Positions 15,820 to 24,027 of a stretch of DNA of 40,626 bases are shown here, piece after piece. The notes under the pieces are model-generated. The model saw only the letters and a program-made list of their open reading frames with translations, did no database searches and was not told the DNA's origin. The number at the start of each line of letters is the position of its first letter. The first letter of the stretch is position 1. Position numbers and translations under genes: made by a program. Location of the stretch: positions 1 through 40,626 of the forward strand of contig JBPCXR010000331.1 in assembly GCA_051027215.1 (NCBI GenBank), read 5' to 3'. This stretch comes from CALHVX01 sp051027215. GTDB lineage: Bacteria; Pseudomonadota; Gammaproteobacteria; Pseudomonadales; Azotimanducaceae.

Positions 15820-17133
15820 ATGCAGTACGTACGACGCATCAGCAGCGGGGTCCTTGGGGCCTTTATGCTGCTTTGCGCCACGAGTGCGTTAGCCGCGGGA
15901 ACCGCGGTCAACACGCCGGTGACGAACAGCGTGACATTAAACTTTTCGGTGAATGGGAATGCCCAATCCGATAGTGCCGATGTCACGTTCAACGTCGACC
16001 GCAAGCTCGTGGTGGATGTAACAACCACCGATGCCGATTGGGTCACTGTGGTACCGGGTCAATCCGTTACCTCAGGAGCCTCCGGCATTGCAGCTCTTAA
16101 CTTTACGGTCTCTAACCTCAGTAACGATACCGCTAACCTGGTTCTAGGTCTGATTGATCAGGCTGGTACCCAGGTAACTGGTTTCGGTGCGGTAGGTAGC
16201 CCGCTTACCACTACACCCCCGACCGTGGTCGTTGCCATCGATGATGGCGGTGGCAGCGCCAACGGCGCGTTTGACGACGGCTCCGATACTGAGCTGACGC
16301 CCAATGCTAATGGCCTGTACGCATTACCTGCCGGCGTCGCCGCCGACGGAACGGTGCAGATCGTCGTGGCGATCGAGGTCGATGGTGGCGAAGGCAATGA
16401 CGTCTACCAGGCCTATACCCTGGTCGCTGGAGTCGCAGACGGCAGCAATGTGCCATTGCAGACCGATGACAGTGGCAATGTCGCCCCGGGCTCCGGAGCA
16501 ACGCCAAGCAATGTCGCCAATGGCCTGACTACGGTGGAAACCGTCTGGGCTGACGCTGCCAGCGCCAACGCCGAAGATGAGCAATTCGACTTCTTCAGCA
16601 CTACTGCAGGGCTCGGCACGAGCGATGCGGTGGCTGACGGGCAAAGTGCAGATAGCTCTGGCTTCGTCACTGGTGTTGCGCTGTCTCTGGCAAAGTACGC
16701 CGAAGTCATCTTCGATCCGGTAACTGGCAATCGTTACGACGCCGATCGCAGCACCGTGCTGGGTGATCCGAAAGCCATTCCTGGCGCGGTCATCATGTAT
16801 GTGCTGGGCATCGCCAACGAGAACGCCGCCCTGACCGCAGACGCTGTGACGTTGGGTGATACCTTGCCCACTGAAGTTACCGCAGGCAACCAGACTGGTC
16901 TGGCTACGCTTGTCATACCGAGCTCGGCGACCTTTGCCGTTGGTAGCGGCTCTCCGATCTTCGATCTGACGGCAGTCACCGACCTGGACGTGGTGTCCTC
17001 AAGCGCCTGTTCAACGCCTACTTCGACGCCAGCCTATACCGGTGGACCGCCGGCAACTGGTTTGGCCGGAGACGTCGGTAACTGCGCTGCTTCTGACACA
17101 GCATACGTTGTCTATTTCGTAACCCTCGACTAA
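15820..17133 (+). CDS. Secreted DUF11-type repeat protein, paralogue of the first gene
   Basis: 437 residues from ATG 15820. The signal peptide MQYVRRISSGVLGAFMLL continues to ATSALAAG, cleaved near residue 25. The mature start NTPVTNSVTLNFSVNGNA parallels the motif in the first gene and at the start of the giant protein. A middle domain contains AALNFTVSNLSNDTANL. The C-terminal DUF11-like domain has PGAVIMYVLGIANENAALT and VTLGDTLPTEV, and the last residues AYVVYFVTLD form a terminal strand. Two cysteines close to the C-terminus (SSACSTP and VGNCAAS) could make a disulphide in the periplasm or outside. The protein is strongly acidic and rich in Asp/Gly/Thr, as is common for secreted calcium-tolerant repeat proteins. 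It ends 17 bp before the giant gene. Confidence 0.85.
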   Translation: MQYVRRISSGVLGAFMLLCATSALAAGTAVNTPVTNSVTLNFSVNGNAQSDSADVTFNVDRKLVVDVTTTDADWVTVVPGQSVTSGASGIAALNFTVSNLSNDTANLVLGLIDQAGTQVTGFGAVGSPLTTTPPTVVVAIDDGGGSANGAFDDGSDTELTPNANGLYALPAGVAADGTVQIVVAIEVDGGEGNDVYQAYTLVAGVADGSNVPLQTDDSGNVAPGSGATPSNVANGLTTVETVWADAASANAEDEQFDFFSTTAGLGTSDAVADGQSADSSGFVTGVALSLAKYAEVIFDPVTGNRYDADRSTVLGDPKAIPGAVIMYVLGIANENAALTADAVTLGDTLPTEVTAGNQTGLATLVIPSSATFAVGSGSPIFDLTAVTDLDVVSSSACSTPTSTPAYTGGPPATGLAGDVGNCAASDTAYVVYFVTLD

Positions 17134-17150
17134 CGGGTTACCGCTAGACA

Positions 17151-20100
17151 ATGCCAGAACTGGCTCGCGCCAACGGACGTTGCGCGCGTGCGGTGTTAAT
17201 TCGCCGTGCGCGCGTTCGCCTATGTGTGGGCTTTATTCTGGCATTGGCGATGGGTTTGGCTTGGACCGGGAGCGCTTTTGCAATCCCGCCCAACACGCCC
17301 GTTGTGAATGTGGCTGCTGCGAGCTATGACGTGGGCGGCAACGCCCTCACGGCAAGCGCAAGCCATACGCTGACGTCGGCGGGTGCGCCGGGTAACCAGG
17401 CCCCCACCGATATCGAGCTCGACAACACGACTGTGTCTGCGGGAACCCCCGCGGCCACAGTAGGTGTTCTGTCGTCAGTTGATCCAGATGCTGGCGACAC
17501 CCATTCCTACGTTGTTGACGATGCGCGTTTTGAGATCGTCGGCAATGAACTAAAGCTGGCTCCTAGCGAATTTCTCAATGCAGGTGAAACGGTAACGTTG
17601 CTGGTCACCAGCACCGATGCCGGCGGCTTGAGCTTCGCCGAAAGTTTTGTCATCAGTGCGGCACTCGGATCTGGTGGCGGCGCCAGCCTGGGTTTCGCGC
17701 AGTACGCACCGTTGCTACCGGGTGCACCGGCCTTGGCGCTGGCGCCAGTGCAGTGCCTCACTGCTGCTGGCCCACAAAGCTTACCTGCGCCGCAGACCCA
17801 TGGCGCTACGGTGCCGGCTCTACCGGCAACGTTGCCCCTGCAACCGGCCAGCGTCTTTAAATCCGATGATGCGTTGTTCCTTCAGGTGTTCGATCCCGAC
17901 GCCGATCTGGATCCCCTGGCAGCAGATCAAATCGAGATTCAACTCGCCACGCCCAGTGGCGACAGCGAACGCATCGTTGCCACGGAGACGGCAAACAACA
18001 GCGGAGAGTTTACTGGCTACATTCAATCTCGGCGCACGCCACCGCTAGCAGTGGAAGACTGCGTGTTGACGGTAGGCTTGAACGAGACTGTCAATGCACG
18101 CTATGTGAATGCCGCGGATGCTAGCAATATCGCTACTGCCGCGGCGTTGGTTGATCCATTGGGCCTGGTGTTCGATAGCGCTAGCGGTCAGCCACTCGAT
18201 GGGGTCACGGTCACATTGATTGATGTGGCCACCGGGCAACCGGCCCAGGTGTTTGCAGACAACGGTATTGATACTTATCCGGCAACGGTCGTGACCGGTG
18301 CTGTCGTCAGTGATGGTGCTGGGATTCAATATCCGTTGCCCCCGGGTAGCTTTCGCTTTCCCTTTGTTGGACCAGGCGACTATCGATTGGAAATAACACC
18401 CGGCAATCGCTTCAGCTTTCCCAGCGTGTTAGCAGACAGTGCGCTGCAGCTATTGCCCGGCGGGCCATACGCCCTCGGTTCAGGCTCAAGGGGTGGTGTG
18501 TTTAGTGTTGCTGTGGGGCCGGCAGTGCGGATTGATGTGCCATTGGATGTTGCGCCGATAGTGCCCACGCCCAGCGCGGTGACGCTGTACAGCTATAGCC
18601 CGGGGTCCGCTGAGTCCGCGGCCGTTGCTGTGGCGCCGAGTCGCTGTCTACAGGGTGAGACGCTAACGGATTCGCCCCCGGCAGAAACCCTGGGCGGCGA
18701 GATCTTGCCGCTACCGGCGCTTTTGGAGCTTCGACCTAGCGATCGCTTCCGTCGCGGCGACAGCGTATTCATTCAAGTCGATGATGCCGATCAAGATCTC
18801 GATCCGTTTGTTGCGGATCGCTTGTTAGTGACCGTCAACGTGGTAGACGAAACGGATACCGAGACGGTTGAGTTACAAGAGACCGGCACCAGCACTGGCC
18901 AATTCGTCGGCTATCTGCAAACCAGCAGCGATGCCTCGGCACCCGCCGACTGTCGCCTTGGCAGCGAACCTGGGGCCTCTCTGCGCGTTTCATATCAGGA
19001 CGTAGACGATGCCGGCGATAGCGCCCAGGCTAGCGCCTTGTTGGACCCGGGATTCACGCTCTTCTCAAGCGTTAACGGAGCGGCGATCAGTGGCCTAAGC
19101 GTGACGTTGATTGACACCGCCACCAATCAACCTGCCATCGGCGCGGTGTTTGCAGCAGATGGTGTCAGCGCTTTCCCGGCAACGGTGACGGTGGGTGGTC
19201 AGGTTGAGGATGCCCTGGGCAATAGGGTGGATTTCGCTCCAGGAAGCTTCTACTTCCCATTAATCGCTCCCGGTAATTATCGCCTGCGGGTCGACACTGA
19301 ATCTCGCTACCGCTACCCATCAGTCGTTGCTGACTCGGATCTGACCGCTTTGGGCGGCGGGCCGTTCGTGCTCACGCCGGGTTCCCGGGGTGCGACGTTT
19401 GCGGTGACACAGAGCAGCGTCGTTGGCTTTGACGTGCCCCTAGATCCTTTGACTGGTGAAGTGTCTGTGGTGAAAGAAGTTTCCAAGGAAGTCGCCGCCA
19501 TTGGCGATTTTCTGCAGTACAGAATCACCGTACAAAACACCTTGGCCGGTGGGCCGGTGAGTGGCACCCAACTACTCGATCAGCTGCCGGTGGGCCTGCG
19601 CTATGTGCCCGGCTCGGCGCGCTTTGAGCAGGACGCCGAAATTCCAGTGCAGCTCTCGGAAAACGCCAGGGCCTTGTCGGTGGCGCTTGACGACTTGGCT
19701 CCTGGACAATCGCAAACCTTGCGCTATGTGGTGGAAGTTGCGGCTGGAACGCCATTGGGCAATGCCCGCAACCGTGTAACGTTGAGCGGCAATGCCCTGG
19801 GTGCGGTGAACGAGGCATTTGCTGATGTCTTGATTCGTGATGACCTGTTGACCTCTGACACTTTTATTCTGGGTCGTGTCAGTGCGGGCGAGTGTGACGC
19901 GCAGACAGCCAATCCAGGTGTTGCGGATATGCGCATCTATCTAGAAGACGGCACCTACGGAGTGACCGATGCGGAAGGGAAGTACCACTTCGAAGGGGTA
20001 AGCCCAGGAACCCACGTGGTGCAGGTGGATACAGCCACAGTGCCGAAAGGTTATGAGCTCATCGCTTGTGATGCCGACAGCCGTGCTGCCGGTCAGGTGT

Positions 20101-23100
20101 ACTCACGCTTTGTCGATGTGGCCGCCGGCAGCTTATGGCGCGCAGACTTTTACTTGCGACCGCTGGCGCCGGCCGGCGGCGATCTGACCACTCGGTTAAA
20201 GAGCGTGGCAGCGGATGGTCTGGTCAGCTACGAGCTGCAGGTGCGCGCACCAGCCATTGCCCTGAGCAAGACTAAGGCCACCGTCATGTTGTCACCGCAC
20301 CTGGTGTTGGCTCCGGGGTCTGCGAAAATCAACGGTAAACCCGTAGCGGATCCGGAAGGGGTCGCGTTGGGTGCGCTGACTTTTCGCTTACCGGACACAG
20401 ACCAAGGCATCGACGTGAAAATCACTTTCGATACTTTGGTTACCAACGCCAGCTATGAATTGATCAGTAAAGGCGTCGTCACCACCAACACGGCTCAAGG
20501 CTTGCGACGGGCGCCGGTAGTGAGTAACAAGCTTAGCCTCGACTGGCCGGCAAGCCTTGTGGAAATTGCCAGAGATCGGCTGAAAGTTGCGTATCCTGAA
20601 TTGTCGTTGCAAGCGCCAGCGCTGCCAAACTCCGCAGCTGATAACGCTGCGGCGGATCCCGCAGTAGTAGCAGTGCAAGACCCCGTGGCCGACAAGCAGG
20701 CAGAAAAGCCGCTGCTTTTGTCGGCGCAAGTGTATGAACCCAGCCGAGAAGGCATTCACGGGGACAGTGGTCAGGCGCAGGTGGCGCTGACTGCCGCCCA
20801 AGTCGAAGCGGATGCGGGCCCCTACGTCATTCCAGAGGTGGATGAGGGCGCAGCGCCGACATTCGATCGTGCCTGGCTGGCTGATCAGACGCCAGGTTTC
20901 GAATTGGTGTGGCCGCCCGTAAAGCACAACCCGCGTATTCCGTCCATTGCGATTGCGATCAAACATGCACCAGGCGAGCGACCGCTGTTGCAGATCGATG
21001 GCGAGCTGGTCAACAGCATGGCGTTTGAAGGCACCGTTTCTGACACGAAGCGCGGGGTCGCGGTGAGCTATTGGGACAACGTGGCCATCTCAGAAACTGA
21101 TAGCGTCATTCGAGCCACATCGGGTGCGGATACCACGCTGAGCATTGAGCGCAGCGTACACTTCGGTGGTGCGCCCATAGCGGTAGAAATGGTTCCCGAG
21201 CTGTCTTATCTCATCGCCGACGGCATCACCCCACCCGTGGTTGCGGTGCGATTGCGCGATCGTCAGGGACAAGAAGCGCGTCCGGGCATTACTGGTGAAT
21301 ACAGCCTCGAGAACCCTTATGAGCCATACAACGAGACGCGCCAGTTAGATCAATTGCGGGTAGGCGGACGTGAAGGGCAAGGCTTGAACCGCTATCGGGT
21401 GCGCAAAGACGGTGTGGCGTACATTCAGTTGGAGCCTACCGCCATAACTGGTGATTTGGTGCTGCACTTCGACTTCGACAACCTGCGGCGCCAGAGTATT
21501 AGAACGCGTCTTAAGCCCGGAGCCAGAGATTGGATTTTGGTGGGCTTAGTGGAAGGCATCGTTGCGCTCAATAGTCGCTCCGGTAAAGACGCGATCGTTG
21601 ACAGTGATCTACAAGATTCGACATTAACCGACGGCCGCGTTGCCTTCTATGCCAAAGGTATGATCAAAGGGCAGTGGTTACTGACCGCAGCCTACGATAC
21701 CGACAAAGAAACCGAACGGCGCTTGCGCGAGCAAATCGACCCCGATCGTTTCTATACGCTTTATGGCGACGGTACTGAGCAACGCTACGATGCCGAGAGT
21801 CAGCGCAAGCTTTACCTGAAACTCGAAAAAGAACACTTCTCGGCATTGTTCGGAGACTTTGACACGGGGTTTGATCGCACGGAGTACACACGCTATGCGC
21901 GATCTATGAACGGCGTGCAGGCGCAATACTACGGCGATCGGTTCGTGCTCGACGGTTTCGCCAGCGAAACGTCACAGAGTTTCGTGCGTGAGTCCATACC
22001 AGGAGACGGAACCTCGGGCATTTATCGACTGGGGCGTTCCAGGTTGGTGATAAACAGCGAACGCGTCAGCATCGTTACCCGTGATCGATTTCGCCCAGAA
22101 GAAGAGGTGCAGCGGCAATCCTTGGTGCGCTACCTCGATTACAGCATCGACTACGATCGCGGCACCTTGCTGTTTAAGCAACCGGTGTTCAGTCAGGACA
22201 ACGAGTTCAATCCCACCTTCATCGAAGTTGAATATGAATTAGAGCCGAGCGGTGCTGGCGACGATCTAGTGGCTGGTACGCGCGCCGCCTATCGGCTCGA
22301 CGAGCAGGACAGCGAAGTGGCGCTCACCTATATCAACGATGACAGCCTTGGCGCCAGTGGCGAATTGTATGGCATTGATCTTGACTGGGAAGTTTGGGCG
22401 GGCACCCGCATCAAAGCTGAGCTGGCCAACACCAGTACTGAAATTGGCTCTGGCGATGCCTATCTGTTCGAGGTGGAACAGCAGAGCGCGCGCATGGCGG
22501 GTGAGATCTATTTCCGCCAGCAGGATGGCAGCTTCGGCCTGGGTCAACAGAGTGCCTTTACCAGCGGTCTTCGCGCGTATGGGTTGACGGGCGAATATCG
22601 TTTGGACGAGTTGTGGTTGCTGCGTGCGGAGGCATTCCAACAAGAGGATCTGGACACCGGCGGTGATCGCACTGTGGTGTCTGCTGAAGCAGAGTATCGG
22701 CAAAACAGTCGACTCTACCGCGGCGGCTTGCGTAGCGTTTCCGAGCAGGTGGCCACTGGCTCAACTCGAAGCGCGGAGCAAATCATCGGCGGCGTCAGTC
22801 AGCGACTGTTGGACAACCGCCTGACGCTGCGTGGCGATGCTGAAGTTGCTCTGAGCGGCGGAGATGACAACAGTGACTACCCATCTCGGGTGTTGCTTGG
22901 CGCCGACTATGATCTGTTCTCCAATCTCACGCTCATCGGAGAACAGGAGTTTACCTTTAGTGATGAGCGGGACAGCCAGGACACGCGAGTGGGCCTGAAG
23001 ACCCGACCCTGGCCCGGCGCTGACTTTAATACCGCGCTGCAGCGAGAGCTCTCGGAAGATGGCGAAAGGGTGTTTGCCACTACCGGGTTAGTGCAGCAAT

Positions 23101-23984
23101 GGCGACTGAACGAGCGTTGGTTCTTTGACTTTGGCGCAGATCGAGTGCAAACGCTAAATAGTAGCGGAGATCCGGTGGATCCTGGTCTACTGTCCTTTCG
23201 TCCGCAGAATCCACCCGCCTCGGGAAGTTTCAACGAAGACTTTAGCGCTTTCTTCAGCGGTGTCGGCTATCGCCGGGATCAATGGGATCTGTCGTCCCGC
23301 CTGGAGTTCCATCTTGGCGATGTGGCCGACAAGTGGAACTGGTTGGTAGGTGCCAACCGCCAACTCAGCGAAGGCAAGATCGTTTCACTGAGTCTGTCGA
23401 TGCTGAACGAGGAGTTAGACGCCGGTGGTAAACAGGATAGCGCTGATTTACGCGTGGGCGTGGCCTGGCGCCCGGTAAATTCGAACTGGCTGTTCCTGAA
23501 CCGCCTGGATCTAAACTTCAGTGACTTCGTTAACGCCAGCTTCGATACTCGCAGCCGTAAAGTGGTCGATAACTTTCACGCCAACTATCGGCCATCGGCG
23601 CGCTCCCAGCTGAGCCTGCAATTGGGTATGAAGTACAACGTTGAGAATTTTGAGGGCCAGGAGTACGACGGCTTCACGGGGCTCTACGGTTTCGAGTATC
23701 GACGCGACCTGAGCCAACGTTTTGATGTCGGTGCACGGGCTTCAGCGCTGCAATCTTTTGCTGCCGGAACCATTCGCTATTCAGCCGGCCTGTCGCTGGG
23801 TGTGACGCTGCTGAAGAATACCTGGGTGTCCGTCGGCTACAACTTTACCGGCTTTGAAGACGAGGACTTTGCCGCTGCCGAGTTCACGGCCAAGGGACCC
23901 TATCTGAAGGTTCGATTGAAGCTGGATCAGGATCTAATACGCCGCTTCACGGCGCCGGTTGCTCCGGAAAACCGCCTACGCTAA
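17151..23984 (+). CDS. Giant cell-surface protein: cadherin-like, tandem repeats, DUF11, SdrD-B-like, putative C-terminal outer-membrane barrel
   Basis: 2277 residues. The export signal ends near GLAWTGSAFA (residue ~44); a GTG at 17193 would give a more ordinary 30-residue signal. Order: N-terminal motif NTPVVNVAAASYDVGGNA; cadherin-like module (about 83-175, DPDAGD); two tandem ~290-residue repeats (about 182-470 and 477-767), each with a cysteine pair and a D-rich DLDP segment; DUF11 (about 770-880, LGDL-type core YRITVQNT and LRYVPGSARF); SdrD-B/carboxypeptidase-regulatory-like fold (about 900-1004, GVTDAEGKYHFEGVSPG); a second DUF11-like stretch to about 1130; a linker; a beta module (about 1290-1400). 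The last ~815 residues (from WILVGLVEG near 1462) are alternating amphipathic strands with aromatic girdles (RVAFYAKGMIKGQWLLTAAYD, YLDYSIDYDRGTLLFKQPVF), reading as a large outer-membrane beta-barrel. Similar barrels occur, to my memory, in uncharacterised proteobacterial DUF11 proteins. Export, anchoring or adhesion is inferred. Confidence 0.85.
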   Translation: MPELARANGRCARAVLIRRARVRLCVGFILALAMGLAWTGSAFAIPPNTPVVNVAAASYDVGGNALTASASHTLTSAGAPGNQAPTDIELDNTTVSAGTPAATVGVLSSVDPDAGDTHSYVVDDARFEIVGNELKLAPSEFLNAGETVTLLVTSTDAGGLSFAESFVISAALGSGGGASLGFAQYAPLLPGAPALALAPVQCLTAAGPQSLPAPQTHGATVPALPATLPLQPASVFKSDDALFLQVFDPDADLDPLAADQIEIQLATPSGDSERIVATETANNSGEFTGYIQSRRTPPLAVEDCVLTVGLNETVNARYVNAADASNIATAAALVDPLGLVFDSASGQPLDGVTVTLIDVATGQPAQVFADNGIDTYPATVVTGAVVSDGAGIQYPLPPGSFRFPFVGPGDYRLEITPGNRFSFPSVLADSALQLLPGGPYALGSGSRGGVFSVAVGPAVRIDVPLDVAPIVPTPSAVTLYSYSPGSAESAAVAVAPSRCLQGETLTDSPPAETLGGEILPLPALLELRPSDRFRRGDSVFIQVDDADQDLDPFVADRLLVTVNVVDETDTETVELQETGTSTGQFVGYLQTSSDASAPADCRLGSEPGASLRVSYQDVDDAGDSAQASALLDPGFTLFSSVNGAAISGLSVTLIDTATNQPAIGAVFAADGVSAFPATVTVGGQVEDALGNRVDFAPGSFYFPLIAPGNYRLRVDTESRYRYPSVVADSDLTALGGGPFVLTPGSRGATFAVTQSSVVGFDVPLDPLTGEVSVVKEVSKEVAAIGDFLQYRITVQNTLAGGPVSGTQLLDQLPVGLRYVPGSARFEQDAEIPVQLSENARALSVALDDLAPGQSQTLRYVVEVAAGTPLGNARNRVTLSGNALGAVNEAFADVLIRDDLLTSDTFILGRVSAGECDAQTANPGVADMRIYLEDGTYGVTDAEGKYHFEGVSPGTHVVQVDTATVPKGYELIACDADSRAAGQVYSRFVDVAAGSLWRADFYLRPLAPAGGDLTTRLKSVAADGLVSYELQVRAPAIALSKTKATVMLSPHLVLAPGSAKINGKPVADPEGVALGALTFRLPDTDQGIDVKITFDTLVTNASYELISKGVVTTNTAQGLRRAPVVSNKLSLDWPASLVEIARDRLKVAYPELSLQAPALPNSAADNAAADPAVVAVQDPVADKQAEKPLLLSAQVYEPSREGIHGDSGQAQVALTAAQVEADAGPYVIPEVDEGAAPTFDRAWLADQTPGFELVWPPVKHNPRIPSIAIAIKHAPGERPLLQIDGELVNSMAFEGTVSDTKRGVAVSYWDNVAISETDSVIRATSGADTTLSIERSVHFGGAPIAVEMVPELSYLIADGITPPVVAVRLRDRQGQEARPGITGEYSLENPYEPYNETRQLDQLRVGGREGQGLNRYRVRKDGVAYIQLEPTAITGDLVLHFDFDNLRRQSIRTRLKPGARDWILVGLVEGIVALNSRSGKDAIVDSDLQDSTLTDGRVAFYAKGMIKGQWLLTAAYDTDKETERRLREQIDPDRFYTLYGDGTEQRYDAESQRKLYLKLEKEHFSALFGDFDTGFDRTEYTRYARSMNGVQAQYYGDRFVLDGFASETSQSFVRESIPGDGTSGIYRLGRSRLVINSERVSIVTRDRFRPEEEVQRQSLVRYLDYSIDYDRGTLLFKQPVFSQDNEFNPTFIEVEYELEPSGAGDDLVAGTRAAYRLDEQDSEVALTYINDDSLGASGELYGIDLDWEVWAGTRIKAELANTSTEIGSGDAYLFEVEQQSARMAGEIYFRQQDGSFGLGQQSAFTSGLRAYGLTGEYRLDELWLLRAEAFQQEDLDTGGDRTVVSAEAEYRQNSRLYRGGLRSVSEQVATGSTRSAEQIIGGVSQRLLDNRLTLRGDAEVALSGGDDNSDYPSRVLLGADYDLFSNLTLIGEQEFTFSDERDSQDTRVGLKTRPWPGADFNTALQRELSEDGERVFATTGLVQQWRLNERWFFDFGADRVQTLNSSGDPVDPGLLSFRPQNPPASGSFNEDFSAFFSGVGYRRDQWDLSSRLEFHLGDVADKWNWLVGANRQLSEGKIVSLSLSMLNEELDAGGKQDSADLRVGVAWRPVNSNWLFLNRLDLNFSDFVNASFDTRSRKVVDNFHANYRPSARSQLSLQLGMKYNVENFEGQEYDGFTGLYGFEYRRDLSQRFDVGARASALQSFAAGTIRYSAGLSLGVTLLKNTWVSVGYNFTGFEDEDFAAAEFTAKGPYLKVRLKLDQDLIRRFTAPVAPENRLR
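17694..19452 (+). repeat. Two tandem ~290-residue protein repeats inside the giant surface protein
   Basis: Copy 1 spans roughly 17694-18560 and copy 2 roughly 18580-19452. Shared landmarks in order: a proline/alanine-rich start ending APVQCL or APSRCL; FDPDADLDPLAADQ or DDADQDLDPFVADR; GEFTGYIQ or GQFVGYLQ; a second cysteine in VEDCVL or PADCRL; LDGVTVTLIDVATGQPA or ISGLSVTLIDTATNQPA; FPATV; PGSFRFPFVGPGDYRL or PGSFYFPLIAPGNYRL; PSVLADS or PSVVADS; GGPYALGSGSRG or GGPFVLTPGSRG; DVPLD. The copies are clearly homologous but well diverged, so the duplication is old. Confidence 0.85.
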
Positions 23985-24027
23985 TGTCGCCACCGCTTTT
24001 GGGGGTCGATTTCGAGTGGAGAGCTTT

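Noticed and set aside
17151..23984. Mobile or recently acquired island for the DUF11 genes.
   Set aside because: No integrase, insertion sequence, tRNA or direct-repeat boundaries are seen, and base and codon use looks like the flanking genes by eye.
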